64,000 nucleotides of DNA from RPQJ01 sp963754125 (GTDB lineage Bacteria > Pseudomonadota > Gammaproteobacteria > Steroidobacterales > Steroidobacteraceae), in the NCBI GenBank assembly GCA_963754125.1, contig CAVWEX010000014.1:248001-312000 (forward strand), in the 5' to 3' direction. Both the position numbers and the translations under genes were made by a program. The first letter of the stretch is position 1; each line of letters opens with the position of its first letter. The notes under the pieces were generated by a model that was given only the letters and a program-made list of their open reading frames with translations, made no database searches and had not been told where the DNA came from. Positions 40,097-50,003 of this stretch are shown here, piece after piece.

Positions 40097-40946
40097 ATGT
40101 CCCCAGAAAACATCGAGCATGCGCCGGTCGCCGTCCCCCTGCATCGGTCGCGACGACCCGCCCCCCTTCGTCGTCCTGCACGAGCATGGCACCGCGCCGG
40201 CGCTGGTGATCTGCGACCACGCGAGCCGAGCGTTCCCGCGCGGCATGAAGCGCCTCGGCCTGCCCGAGCTGCCGAGCTGGCAGCACATCGCCTGGGACAT
40301 CGGCGCCGGCGAGCTCGCCCGCGGCATTTCGAACCTGCTGGACGCGCCGGCCGTGCTGGCCGGCTATTCGCGACTGATCGTGGACTGCAACCGCAAGCCC
40401 GACGATCCGGAGGCCTTCCGGACCGAGAGCGACGGCTGGGTCATCCCCGGCAACCAGGGCCTGACGGAGTTCGAGCGCCGGGTGCGCCTCGCCTGCTTCT
40501 TCGATCCCTACCACGAGGCGATCGCGGCCATGCTGGCAGGCTTCCGGGCCCGCGGGGTCGTGCCGCTCGTGATCTCGGTGCACACCTTCACGCCCGAGAT
40601 GGCGGGCTTCGTGCGCCCCTGGCACGTGGGGGTGCTCTGGGACAAGGACGAGCCGAGCGCGCGTCGCCTGATCGACGGGTTGCGCGCCGTCGAGGGGCTG
40701 GTGGTGGGCGACAACGAGCCCTACAGCGGCAAGCACCCCTGCGACTACAGCATCGACCACCACGCCGAGGACGCCGGTCTGCCGCACCTGTGCATCGAGG
40801 TGCGCCAGGACCAGCTCGAGTCGCCGGCCGGCACCGAGCGCTGGGTGCGACTGCTCGGGCGGCTGATCGGCGAGCTGGCCCGCGATCCCGAGATCCGCCG
40901 CCTGCGCGATACGGAGTCCACATGGCGACTCGCGAACCTCCGCTGA
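40097..40946 (+). CDS. N-formylglutamate amidohydrolase family protein, frameshifted near start
   Basis: About 282 residues if started at ATG 40097 with one extra base near 40160; an in-frame ATG at 40119 avoids the frameshift but loses the natural N-terminus. The family features are 'LVICDHASRAFPRG' (metal-binding His), 'DIGAGELAR', 'LIVDCNRKPDDP', 'VISVHTFTPEM' and 'DYSIDHHAEDAGLPHLCIEVRQD' (shown in part: IDHHAEDAG). These enzymes hydrolyse N-formyl-glutamate or similar amides. It overlaps the YbdK-like ligase by 25 bases, so the two likely act on related glutamate derivatives. Confidence 0.85.
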
Positions 40947-42052
40947 CCCTCGGCATCGAGGAGGAATACCTGCTCGTCGAGCAGGCGACCGGCGCGGTGG
41001 CCGCCGAGCCGCCCGACGAGCTGTTCGCGGCGCTGCACGAGCGCACCGCCGGGCGGGCGTTCCCCGAGTTCCTGCGCGCGCAGGTCGAGGTGGCCACCCC
41101 CGTCTGCCGCGACATCGCCGAGGCGCGCCGCGAGCTCGCGGGCCTGCGCAAGGCGGTGATCGAGGAGGCGGGCCGCTTCGGCCTCGCGCCGATCGCGGCC
41201 TCGAGCCACCCGTTCTCGCTCACCTCCAAGCAGAAGCGCACCGACAAGGAGCGCTACGTCGCACTGCTCGAGGAAATGCAGGGCGCCGCGCGACGCATGA
41301 TGATCTGCGGCCTGCACGTGCACGTCGGCATCGAGGACGACGACCTGCGCATCGACCTGATGAACCAGCTCACCTACTTCCTGCCGCACCTGCTCGCGCT
41401 GTCGTGCAGCTCGCCGTTCTGGGAGGGCGAGCGCACGGGGCTGATGTCGTTCCGGCTGATGATCTTCAACGGCGTGCCGCGCACGGGCCTGCCGGAGCAG
41501 TTCTCGAGCTGGGGCGAGTACCGTCGCCACACCGACATCCTCGCCGAGACCGGCGTGATCGCCGACACCTCGCGCATCTGGTGGGACCTGCGCCCGAGCC
41601 TGCGCTACCCGACGCTCGAGACGCGGGTGATGGACTGCTGCACGACGCTCGAGGACGCACTCAGCCTCGCGGCCCTCAACCAGTGCCTGATCCGCATGCT
41701 GTACCGGCTGCGCCGCGCCAACCAGCGCTGGCGCATGTACTCGCACCTGCTGCTCGGCGAGAACCGCTGGCGGGCGATGCGCTACTCCTACGACGCGGGC
41801 CTGCTCGACCTCGGCCAGCAGCGCATCGTGCCGTTCGCCGAGCTGCTCGAGGAGCTGATCGCGCTGGTGCGCGAGGATGCCGAGGCGCTCGGTTGCGTTG
41901 CGGAGGTCGAGCGGCTGCGCGAGATCATCTCGCGCGGCACCAGCGCGCATCGCCAGCTGCGGGTGTACGACCAGGCGCTGTCCGAGGGCGCGAGCACCGA
42001 GGAAGCACTCGGCGCGGTGGTGAACTGGCTGGTCGCGGAGACCGCGAGGTGA
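40922..42052 (+). CDS. YbdK-type carboxylate-amine ligase (glutamate-cysteine ligase 2 family)
   Basis: 376 residues. Signature motifs are the N-terminal 'LTLGIEEEYLLVE' (metal-binding Glu residues), 'LRAQVEVATPVC', 'CGLHVHVGIED', 'SSPFWEGERTGLMSFR' and 'RVMDCCTTLEDAL'. Proteins of this family show weak glutamate-cysteine ligase activity in E. coli; the real substrate here is unknown. The reading frame is clean, overlaps the amidohydrolase upstream and its stop overlaps the dus start (GTGA), making a three-gene operon. Confidence 0.93.
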   Translation: MATREPPLTLGIEEEYLLVEQATGAVAAEPPDELFAALHERTAGRAFPEFLRAQVEVATPVCRDIAEARRELAGLRKAVIEEAGRFGLAPIAASSHPFSLTSKQKRTDKERYVALLEEMQGAARRMMICGLHVHVGIEDDDLRIDLMNQLTYFLPHLLALSCSSPFWEGERTGLMSFRLMIFNGVPRTGLPEQFSSWGEYRRHTDILAETGVIADTSRIWWDLRPSLRYPTLETRVMDCCTTLEDALSLAALNQCLIRMLYRLRRANQRWRMYSHLLLGENRWRAMRYSYDAGLLDLGQQRIVPFAELLEELIALVREDAEALGCVAEVERLREIISRGTSAHRQLRVYDQALSEGASTEEALGAVVNWLVAETAR

Positions 42053-43062
42053 CCGATCGCCCGGGCCCTCGCCCGGTTGCCGCAGTTGGGGACCTCGATC
42101 GCCGGATCTGTGTGGCCCCGATGATGGACTACACGGACCGGCACTGCCGCTACCTGCTGAGGCTCCTCAGCCCGGGCGCCCTGCTGTACACGGAAATGGT
42201 GACGGCGCACGCGCTCGTGCACGGCCACGTTGAGCGGCTGCTCGGGTTCGACCCGTCGGAGCATCCGGTCGCGCTCCAGCTCGGCGGCGCGGACCCGGCG
42301 CTGCTCGCCCGCGCCGCGCGCCTCGGCGCCGCCTACGGCTACGACGAGATCAACCTCAACCTCGGCTGCCCGAGCGACCGGGTCCAGAGCGGGCGTTTCG
42401 GCGCGTGCCTCATGGCCGATCCGGCGACGGTGGTGGACTGCGTCCATGCGATGCGCGAATCCGTGCGCGTACCGGTCACGGTCAAGTGCCGCATCGGCAT
42501 CGACGAACTCGACGACTACGGGTTCTTCGATCACTTCGTGTCGGTGGTCAGGGAGTCGGGCGTGAACGTGTTCGTCGTCCACGCCCGCAAGGCCTACCTG
42601 CAGGGCCTGAGCCCGAAGGAAAACCGGGAGATTCCGCCGCTGCGCTACGAGTTCCCGCAGCGCCTCAAGCAGGAGCATCCCGAGCTGGCGGTGGTCCTCA
42701 ACGGCGGCCTGCAGACCCGGGCCCAGGTGCGGGAATGGCTGCCCCGATTCGACGGCGTGATGATCGGCCGGCAGGTCTACCAGGAGCCGTACCTGCTTGC
42801 CGAGCTGCACCGCGAGTACCTGGACCCCGCGTGGACTCCACCGTCCCGCGAGACCGTGGTCGAGCAGTACGCGGACTACGTCGAGCGCATGGCCGCAGCC
42901 GGGCACAGCGTGCCGCTCATGCTGCGCCACGTGCACGGGCTCTACGCCGGGCTGGCCGGCGCGCGCTCGTGGCGGCGCTTCCTGGGCGAGCAGGCCGTGC
43001 GGCCCGGCGCCGGCGCCGACGTGCTGCGCCAGTCGCTGCGGGTCTTTGCCCGGGCGGCGTAG
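42049..43062 (+). CDS. dusA: tRNA dihydrouridine synthase, DusA type
   Basis: 337 residues from GTG 42049. An FMN TIM-barrel: 'ICVAPMMDYTDRHCRYLLRLLS' (in part) at the N-terminus, 'LQLGGADPALLARAA', the catalytic Cys107 in 'NLNLGCPSDRVQSGRFGACLM' (in part), 'VTVKCRIGID' and 'VVLNGGLQT'. 'LYTEMVTAHALVHG' and the long C-terminal part identify the DusA group, which reduces U20/U20a in tRNA. Coupled to the ligase gene upstream by GTGA overlap. Confidence 0.94.
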   Translation: MTDRPGPRPVAAVGDLDRRICVAPMMDYTDRHCRYLLRLLSPGALLYTEMVTAHALVHGHVERLLGFDPSEHPVALQLGGADPALLARAARLGAAYGYDEINLNLGCPSDRVQSGRFGACLMADPATVVDCVHAMRESVRVPVTVKCRIGIDELDDYGFFDHFVSVVRESGVNVFVVHARKAYLQGLSPKENREIPPLRYEFPQRLKQEHPELAVVLNGGLQTRAQVREWLPRFDGVMIGRQVYQEPYLLAELHREYLDPAWTPPSRETVVEQYADYVERMAAAGHSVPLMLRHVHGLYAGLAGARSWRRFLGEQAVRPGAGADVLRQSLRVFARAA

Positions 43063-43133
43063 GGACGTCCCGGCTCCGCGGGAGCCGGCATCTGTATAAT
43101 TCACCGACACCCGGCGATGGTTGGGGGCAGCGC

Positions 43134-44072
43134 ATGCCGGGCAGCGGGGTCGTCTTGCCGATGAGCAACGAAACGGAAGTCGCCGTCCTGTTTGCGGACG
43201 TCGTCGGAAGCACACGCCTCTACGAGGTGCTGGGCGATCATCTCGCGCGCGACATGATCGTGACCTGCGTCGAGATCATGCGCAGCGCCACGGAGCGCAA
43301 CCGCGGCAACGTCATCAAGACCATCGGCGACGAGATCCTGGCGATCTTTCCCACGGCGGACGACGCCGTGAATGCCGCCGGTGAGATGCAGCACGACATC
43401 GCGGCGCACCCGGGCTTGCAGGTCAACGGCCAGCACGTTGCCATCCGCATCGGCTGCCACTACGGGCCCGTGGTGCTCGAGAACCGCGACATCTTCGGCG
43501 CCTCGGTCCACACGGCCAACCGCATGACCAGCCAGGCCAAGGCCGGCCAGATCGTCCTGACGGCGGACACGGTGCAGCGACTGTGCCCGGAGTGGCGCGC
43601 CGTCACCCGCCAGATCGACGTGACCCCGCTGCGCGGACGCAGCGAGGACGTCGAGCTGTTCGAGGTGCTCTGGCAGCAGGAGGATGCGACCAGCATGCTC
43701 CCGTCGATCGAGATCGACGCGCGCACGGCTCACCGCCCGCGGCGCATCCGGTTGCGCTATCTCGACCGGGAATACGTGCTCGGTGAGGGCGGGGAGGGCA
43801 AGGAAAGCCTCACGCTCGGCCGCGCCGACGACAACGACATCGTGGTGAAGGGCAACCTGATCTCGCGCGTGCACGCGCGCATCGAGATGGGTCGCAGCAA
43901 GGTGATGCTGGTGGACCAGAGCACCAACGGCTCCTTCGTCACCACGGCAGAGGGCCGGGAGGCCTTCGTGCGCCGCGACTCCGTGACGCTGCAGGGCCGG
44001 GGCCTGATCGGCCTCGGCCACCTGCCCAGCGCGAATTCGCCCGACGCGATCCGCTACCAGCTCGAGGAGTGA
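43134..44072 (+). CDS. Class III adenylate/guanylate cyclase fused to an FHA domain
   Basis: 312 residues from ATG 43134, or 303 from ATG 43161. The class III cyclase domain has the metal-binding Asp in 'VAVLFADVVGSTRLYE', 'IKTIGDEILAIF', 'IGCHYGPVV' and the late 'SVHTANRMTSQAK'. After a linker an FHA domain follows with 'LTLGRADDNDIVV', 'SRVHARIEM' and 'DQSTNGSFV'. FHA binds phosphothreonine, so the cyclase is probably recruited or gated by a Ser/Thr kinase. The reading frame is intact and the gene stands alone. Confidence 0.92.
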   Translation: MPGSGVVLPMSNETEVAVLFADVVGSTRLYEVLGDHLARDMIVTCVEIMRSATERNRGNVIKTIGDEILAIFPTADDAVNAAGEMQHDIAAHPGLQVNGQHVAIRIGCHYGPVVLENRDIFGASVHTANRMTSQAKAGQIVLTADTVQRLCPEWRAVTRQIDVTPLRGRSEDVELFEVLWQQEDATSMLPSIEIDARTAHRPRRIRLRYLDREYVLGEGGEGKESLTLGRADDNDIVVKGNLISRVHARIEMGRSKVMLVDQSTNGSFVTTAEGREAFVRRDSVTLQGRGLIGLGHLPSANSPDAIRYQLEE

Positions 44073-44079
44073 GCGCCTC

Positions 44080-45823
44080 CTAGCCGAGCGCCTGCTTGAC
44101 CCGCTGGTACTCCTTGCGCAGCGCGGCCGGCAGCCGATCGCCGAACTCCTCGAGATAGCGACCGATGTCGTCGATCTCGCGGTGCCAGGCGTCGACGTCC
44201 AGGTCGAGCAGCTGGTGCAGCGCGCCCTCGGGCAGGGCCAGGCCCTCGAGGTCGAGGTCTTCCTTGTGCGGCAGGAAGCCGATCGGCGTCTCGTGCGCCT
44301 TGGCCCGTCCCTCGCAGCGGTCGATCACCCAGGACAGCACGCGCAGGTTGTCGCCGAAGCCCGGCCAGAGGAACTTGCCGTCCTTGTCCTGGCGGAACCA
44401 GTTGACCTGGTAGACCTTGGGCAGCTGCTTGACGCGCTCCTGGAACGACAGCCAGTGCGTCCAGTAGTCGGCGAAGTTGTAGCCGCAGAACGGCTTCATC
44501 GCCATCGAGTCGCGGCGCACGACGCCCACCTGGCCGACGGCGGCCGCGGTGGTCTCGGACGCCATGCCGGCGCCGATCATCACGCCGTGCGCCCAGTCGC
44601 GGGCCTCGAACGACGAGCGGCGCGACTTCGCGGCGGCGGCCGCCGAACAGGATCGCCGAGATCGGCACGCCCTCGGGGTGCTCCATCAGGTGGTTGTAGG
44701 CCGGGTTCTGCTTCGCGGAGACCGTGAAGCGCGAATTCGGATGCGCGGCCGGTCCGTTCGCCTTGTCGTAGGGGCGGCCCTGCCAGTCGATGGCCGGCGC
44801 GCCGCTCGTGCGGCCTTCCCACCACGGCTGGTTGTCGGCGGTCACGGCCACGTTCGTGAAGATCGTGTCGTGGTGGATCATCTCGTAGGCGTTGCGGTTG
44901 GTCTTGGGGCTGGTGCCCGGGACCACGCCGAAGAAGCCCGCCTCGGGGTTGATTGCGCGCAGCCGGCCATCGCTGCCCACGTGCAGCCACGCGATGTCCT
45001 CGCCGATGGTCCACACCTTCCAGCCCGGCATGGTGTCGGGCGGAATGAGCATGCCGAGGTTGGTCTTGCCGCAGGCCGACGGAAACGCCGCGGCGATGTA
45101 ATGCACCTCGCCGCGCGGGTTCTCGATGCCCACGATCAGCATGTGCTCGGCGAGCCAGCCCTCGGTGCGTGCCTGCCAGCTGGCGATGCGCAGCGCATGG
45201 CATTTCTTGCCGAGCAGCGCATTGCCGCCGTAGCCCGAACCGATGCTCTTGATCGAGAGCTCCTCCGGGAAATGCATGATGAAGCGGCGGTCGGGGTTCA
45301 GGTCGCCGATCGAGTGCAGGCCCTTCACGAAGTTGCCGTCGCGCTCGATGCGGGCGAGCGCCGGCGCGCCCATGCGCGTCATGATGCGCATGTTGAGCAC
45401 GACGTAGGGGCTGTCGGTGATCTCGACCCCGCAACGCGCGTAGGGCGAGAGGATCGGGCCCATGCAGTAGGGCACGACGTACATCGTGCGGCCCTTCATG
45501 CAGCCCTCGAACAGGGCGTCGATCTTGCGGTGGGCCTCCGCGGGATCCATCCAGAGGTTGTTCGGGCCCGCGTCGTCGCGGTTCTTCGTGCAGATGAACG
45601 TCAGGTGCTCGACCCGCGCCACGTCGGAGGGGTGCGAGCGGTGCAGGTAGCAGTTGGGGAAGGTCGCCTGGTCGAGTTCGAGGAGGTCGCCGCTGGCCAG
45701 CATCAGCTGGGTCAGCTCGTCGCGTTCCGTGTCCGAGCCGGTGCACCAGTGGATACGGTCGGGCTGGGTGAGCCTGGCGGTCTCTGCGACCCAGTCGCGG
45801 AGGGCGGCGTTCGTCGTGGTCAT
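44080..45823 (-). CDS. pckG: Phosphoenolpyruvate carboxykinase (GTP), frameshifted
   Basis: About 581 residues after repair of one extra base near 44640. It has the PEPCK P-loop 'FPSACGKTNLGML', 'VVPYCMGPILSPYARCGVE' (in part), 'RDDAGPNNLWMDP', 'GTSPKTNRNAYE' and the C-terminal 'KPFCGYNFADYWTHWL'. It converts oxaloacetate and GTP to PEP and CO2, the first step of gluconeogenesis. ATG 45823 is the likely start. GTP-type PEPCK is typical of many beta- and some gammaproteobacteria. Confidence 0.95.
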
Positions 45824-45936
45824 TGGGCTGGCTTCCTTCGTCGGCGTCCTGTTTGCTGGCCGGATTATAGCCGCGCGGGACCATGGGTTGCCCTGCGCAT
45901 TGGACGCAATCCGACGTCCACGCCTGCCGTCGCGAG

Positions 45937-45966
45937 ACAAAAAAAAGCCCCCTCCGAGGAGGGGGC
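45937..45966 (-). terminator. Rho-independent terminator of the phasin gene
   Basis: Read on the minus strand: a GC-rich stem of 8-9 bp (GCCCCCTC and complement) followed by eight T residues. It lies 47 bases past the phasin stop and isolates it from the pckG gene downstream. Confidence 0.93.
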
Positions 45967-46013
45967 AATCAGGGGGAGATCGGTAGAAAAAAGTGAGCGG
46001 CGCGAGGCCTCGA

Positions 46014-46580
46014 TCAGGCCGCGGCGGCCGTCTTGCGGGCGCGCTTCGCGGTCTTGCGGACCGCGGTCTTCGTCTTGCGGACGGCGCGCTTGGCCTTGCG
46101 CTTCGTGACGGTCACTTCGGGAATGTTCTCCTCGGCGGTCTCGACGACGCGGTCGTAGAGATTCGACGCGACGCCGCGGAGGTCGCGGCCGGCATGCTTG
46201 AAGATCAGGGCGGCGCGGTGCGCGTCCTCGACGAGGCGGTCGCGCGTCGCCGGGATCATCTCGAACTGCTCGCGGACGAGTTCCACGATGTTGTCGGCGC
46301 GCGAGGCGCGCTCGAGGCGCAGTGCCGCCGCGGAGATCGCCGACGTCAGCATGTCGGACTGCAGCTCGATCAGGCTGGCAACGGCGGTCTGCGAGACGGC
46401 GGTGATCTTGATGCCCGAGCGCGCGAGGGTGCGCACCGGGGACTTGAGCGACTTGAGGCTCGAGGCGGAATCGACCGCAGCTTCGCGGACGGTCTCCATC
46501 GACTCCTTGCGCATCTTCTCGACCTGGCTGCCGAGGGCGGCGGCCTGCTCAGCGACGAATTCCTGCATCTGGTTGATCAT
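46014..46580 (-). CDS. Phasin family protein with a histone H1-like basic tail
   Basis: 188 residues from ATG 46580, with AGGAG about 7 bases upstream. The body is an amphipathic helical phasin domain ('FVAEQAAALGSQVEKMRKES', 'LIELQSDMLTSAISAAA'). The last 28 residues are almost all Lys, Arg, Ala, Thr and Val (pattern KRKAKRAVRKTKTAV and on), as in PhaF-type granule proteins whose AlgP/H1-like tail binds DNA. It likely coats polyhydroxyalkanoate granules and may tether them to the nucleoid. No PHA synthase lies in the window. It has its own terminator. Confidence 0.85.
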   Translation of the reverse strand: MINQMQEFVAEQAAALGSQVEKMRKESMETVREAAVDSASSLKSLKSPVRTLARSGIKITAVSQTAVASLIELQSDMLTSAISAAALRLERASRADNIVELVREQFEMIPATRDRLVEDAHRAALIFKHAGRDLRGVASNLYDRVVETAEENIPEVTVTKRKAKRAVRKTKTAVRKTAKRARKTAAAA

Positions 46581-46769
46581 TAGCGGCTCCTCACGACTTG
46601 GGCTGCTGCGACGCAGCATTGCTGCATTGCACAATAACTCCGGAGGGCCGTACTGTCAAATGCGTCAAGTACGGAAGTCCGTTCGCGCGGCCGTAACGTT
46701 TGAAATCGGCCGAAGCCGCGCACGAGCAGGGTTGCCGGGACGGCGGGCCTCCCGCACAGTCGCAGGCGC

Positions 46770-47282
46770 ATGATTCCCGCCCTCCAGAGCAGTCGCGTTT
46801 CGCCGTGGGTCGCCGGTTGGGCGGCGCTGCTCCTTGCCGCGGTGGCTGCGCCGGCCGCGGCGTCGGGCCCGGAGCTCACGGCGACGGGAGCCGCGATCGC
46901 GACGGGCAGCGACCTGCTCGAGACGGCGATCGTGGTCGAGAGACTCGAGCCCCCGGCGCGTCCAGGCCAGGGCGCGGGGCGATTCGTGCCGGCCAGCCGG
47001 CTCGCAGCCGGCGACGAGGTGCATTACACCCTCCGCGTGACCAATCCCGGCAAGTCGCCGGTGACGGACGTGCAGGTCACCAAGAGGCTGCCGCAGGGAC
47101 TGCAGTTCATCGCGGGCTCGGCCGCAGGGCCCTCGAGCATCGTGGAGTTCTCTGCGGACGGCGGCGCCACCTTCCTCGCGAAGCCGGAGTCCGCCGAGTT
47201 CACGCACGTGCGCTGGACCCTGCGTCGGCCGCTGCCGGCCGGCGCCACGGCCCTGCTGCGCTTTCGCGCCACCTTCCGCTGA
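46770..47282 (+). CDS. Secreted DUF11-type beta domain protein
   Basis: 170 residues. A signal peptide (hydrophobic run GWAALLLAAVAAPAAA) precedes one DUF11/conserved-repeat beta domain: 'HYTLRVTNPGKSPVTDVQV' with 'LPQGLQFI', typical of surface proteins. The helicase gene starts 5 bases after its stop, so both may be on one mRNA, although their functions have no obvious link. Exact role unknown. Confidence 0.75.
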   Translation: MIPALQSSRVSPWVAGWAALLLAAVAAPAAASGPELTATGAAIATGSDLLETAIVVERLEPPARPGQGAGRFVPASRLAAGDEVHYTLRVTNPGKSPVTDVQVTKRLPQGLQFIAGSAAGPSSIVEFSADGGATFLAKPESAEFTHVRWTLRRPLPAGATALLRFRATFR

Positions 47283-47286
47283 GCCC

Positions 47287-49240
47287 GTGGGCAGCGATTT
47301 TGCAGAAGTGTTCGGCGCGGAAGGCCCGCTCGCACGCGGTCTCGAGGGCTACGCCCCGCGGCCCGAGCAGTTGGCGATGGCGGAGCACGTCTCGGCGGCG
47401 CTCGAGGCGCGCGAAACCCTGATCGTCGAAGCCGGTACCGGGACGGGCAAGACCTTCGCCTACCTCGTGCCCGCGCTGCTGTCGGGCCGGCGCGTGATCC
47501 TCTCGACGGGCACGCGGGCCCTGCAGGACCAGCTCTACCATCGCGACCTGCCGGCGATCTGCGGTGCGCTCGGCCGCCCCGCGCGCGTGGCGCTGCTCAA
47601 GGGCCGCGCCAACTACCTGTGCCGGCACCGTCTCGACCTGGCCGAGCAGCAGGCCCATGCGCGCGGCCTGCGGCGCGAGGTGGCGGTCGCACTGCCGAAG
47701 GTACGCGCGTGGTCGCACCTGACCCGCCGCGGGGACGTGGCCGAGCTGCCGGGGCTCGGCGAGGGCGACCCCGTGCTGGCCTGGGTCACCTCGACGCGCG
47801 AGAACTGTCTCGGGCTCGGAGTGCCCGGTCTACGACGGACTGCTTCGTGCTGGCCGCGCGCCGCGAGGCGCAGGCCGCCGACATCGTGGTCGTGAACCAC
47901 CACCTGCTGATGGCCGACCTCGTGCTCAAGGAGGAGGGCTTCGGCGACCTGCTGCCGGGGGCCGACGCGATCGTCATCGACGAGGCGCACCAGCTGCCCG
48001 ACGTCGCCGCGCAGTTCCTCGGCTACAGCGTGAGCACGCGCCAGATCTCCTCGATCGCGAAGGACGTGGCGGGCGAGCTGCTGCTTGCGCAGCAGATGGG
48101 CGGCGGCGTGGACGCCGCGCTCGGCGGGCTCGACGCGCAGGTGGCCGCCGTGATCGCGGCGACGGCCGGGATCGAGGCGCGGCTCGAGCATTCGCAGTGG
48201 CCCGAGCGGCTCATCGAGGCGCTGCACGGGCTCGCGGCGCGGGCGCAGGAGCTGGCCGACGTGCTCGCGCCGTTGGCGGATGGCGGCTCCGGCGCGTTCG
48301 CGCGCCTGCGCGAGCGGCTGGTGGAGTGCACCGAGCGGCTGCAGGCACTCACCGCGGAGGAGGCGGAGGGCGGCGTGCGGTGGGCCGAGACGAGCGCGCG
48401 CAACGTGAGCTGCCATTACGCGCCGGTGGACGTCGCGACGCAGCTCGCGGCGCTGATCGAGGCGCAGGCTGCGCGTGGATCCTGACGTCGGCAACGCTCG
48501 CCGTCGGCGAGGATTTCTCACACTATCAGCGGCGGACCGGCCTCGCGCGTGCGCTCGCCGTGCGGTTCGAGAGCCCCTTCGACTTCGCCAGCCAGGCGCT
48601 GCTGTACCTGCCGAAAGGGCTCGGGGATCCCGGCGCGCCGGGGCACACGAGCGCGGTGATCGAGGCCGCGCTGCCGGTGCTCGAGGCGAGCGGTGGACGC
48701 GCGTTCCTGCTGTTCACGAGCCACCGTGCGCTGCGCGAGGCGGCGGACACGCTGAGTCGCGCCTGGGGCGATGCGCCGCCCGTGCCGGTGCTGGTGCAGG
48801 GCGACGGCCCGCGCGACCAGTTGCTGCGTCGCTTCCGGGAAGCCGGCAATGCCGTGCTGCTCGGCACCGGCAGCTTCTGGGAGGGCGTGGACGTGAAGGG
48901 CGCGGCGCTCTCGGTCGTGATCATCGACAAGCTGCCGTTCGCCGCTCCCGACGACCCGCTGCTCAAGGCGCGACTCGAGGCCATCCGCGTGCAGGGCGGC
49001 AATCCGTTCTTCGACGAGCAGGTCCCGCAGGCCGTGATCGCGCTCAAGCAGGGCGTCGGCCGGCTGATCCGTGACCCGGGCGACTTCGGCGTCGTGATGA
49101 TCTGCGACACCCGGCTCGTCACGCGCGGCTACGGCCGGGCGTTCATCCAGAGCCTGCCGCCGATGCCCCGCACTCGGGAGCTGGCGGAGGTGCAGGCGTT
49201 CCTGCACGAGCGCCTCGGGCGTGCGGGCCTCGGGACTTAG
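47287..49240 (+). CDS. yoaA: DinG/YoaA-type ATP-dependent DNA helicase, frameshifted
   Basis: About 650 residues after repair (two extra bases near 47822 and 47838; another break near 48470). An XPD/DinG-like superfamily 2 helicase: Walker A 'VEAGTGTGKTFAYL', 'LLKGRANYLCRHRL', the iron-sulfur cysteines around 47600-47840 (YLC, ENC, then SEC and DDC after repair), Walker B/DEAH-box 'AIVIDEAHQLPD', and 'VLLGTGSFWEGVDVKG' with 'KQGVGRLIRDPGD'. It unwinds DNA 5' to 3' in repair. YoaA and DinG are close paralogues; length and the single DEAH favour YoaA. Confidence 0.88.
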
Positions 49241-49258
49241 CCTGTAGTCTGTCGTCCC

Positions 49259-49945
49259 ATGCGTCTGCTCGCGCTCGACACCTCCACCGAGTCCTGCTCC
49301 GTCGCGCTGCTGCTCGACGGCGAGATGCGCCTGCGCGCCGAGATCACCGAGCGCAGCCACGCCGAACTCGTGCTGCCGATGGTGGACGAGCTGCTCGCCG
49401 AGGCGGGGCTCTCGCTCGGCGACCTCGACGGCATCGCCTTCGGGCGTGGACCGGGTGCCTTCACCGGCCTCAGGATCGCCGCCGGCGTCGCGCAGGGGCT
49501 CGCATTCGGTGCCGACCTGAAGGTCGCACCGGTGTCGAGCCTCGCGGCCGTGGCGGCGCAGGTTCCCGGCCTGCCCGGCGAGTCGGTGCTGGTGTGCAAC
49601 GACGCGCGGATGGGCGAGGTGTACTGGGGCGTGTTCCGACTCGAAGCCGGCGGCTCCGTGACGGTACTGTTGCAGGAGTCGGTGTCGCCACCGGACCGTG
49701 TGGGCGAAGGCGCGGTGCCCTTGAGCCACGCGGCCGGCAATGCCCTGGCCCGCCATCCGGGCCTGGCCGAGCGCCTTGCGAGGCAGGGCCTGCGCCTGCA
49801 CGAAGGCCTGCTGCCGCGCGCGGATGCCGTCGCGCGCCTCGGCGCCCGTGTGCTCGCGTCGGGCGAAGGCGTGCCGGCCGACCAGGCCCTGCCGGTGTAC
49901 GTCCGTGACGACGTGGCCCGGCCGCCGCGCACGTCCGTCACGTGA
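49259..49945 (+). CDS. tsaB: tRNA threonylcarbamoyladenosine biosynthesis protein TsaB
   Basis: 228 residues. N-terminal 'RLLALDTSTESCSVALL' and 'GIAFGRGPGAFTGLRI' are the TsaB signatures of the ASKHA fold. TsaB forms a complex with TsaD and TsaE that makes the universal t6A37 tRNA modification. It begins 19 bases after the helicase stop, the same order (yoaA-tsaB) seen in many gammaproteobacteria, which supports both calls. Confidence 0.95.
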   Translation: MRLLALDTSTESCSVALLLDGEMRLRAEITERSHAELVLPMVDELLAEAGLSLGDLDGIAFGRGPGAFTGLRIAAGVAQGLAFGADLKVAPVSSLAAVAAQVPGLPGESVLVCNDARMGEVYWGVFRLEAGGSVTVLLQESVSPPDRVGEGAVPLSHAAGNALARHPGLAERLARQGLRLHEGLLPRADAVARLGARVLASGEGVPADQALPVYVRDDVARPPRTSVT

Positions 49946-49961
49946 ATGCAATAATTAACCG

Positions 49962-49990
49962 CTGTAATTCTGCTGCAACGAGACTGCCAT
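49962..49990 (+). promoter_or_regulatory. Triple PhoB box upstream of phoB
   Basis: Three 7-base half-sites with 4-base spacers: CTGTAAT at 49962-49968, CTGCAAC at 49973-49979, CTGCCAT at 49984-49990, each a close match to the PhoB half-site (CTGTCAT/CTGTNAC) on the 11-base helical repeat. It lies 14-40 bases upstream of the phoB start at 50004, so autoregulation by PhoB is expected. Confidence 0.82.
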
Positions 49991-50003
49991 CTTCAGGGGC
50001 GTC

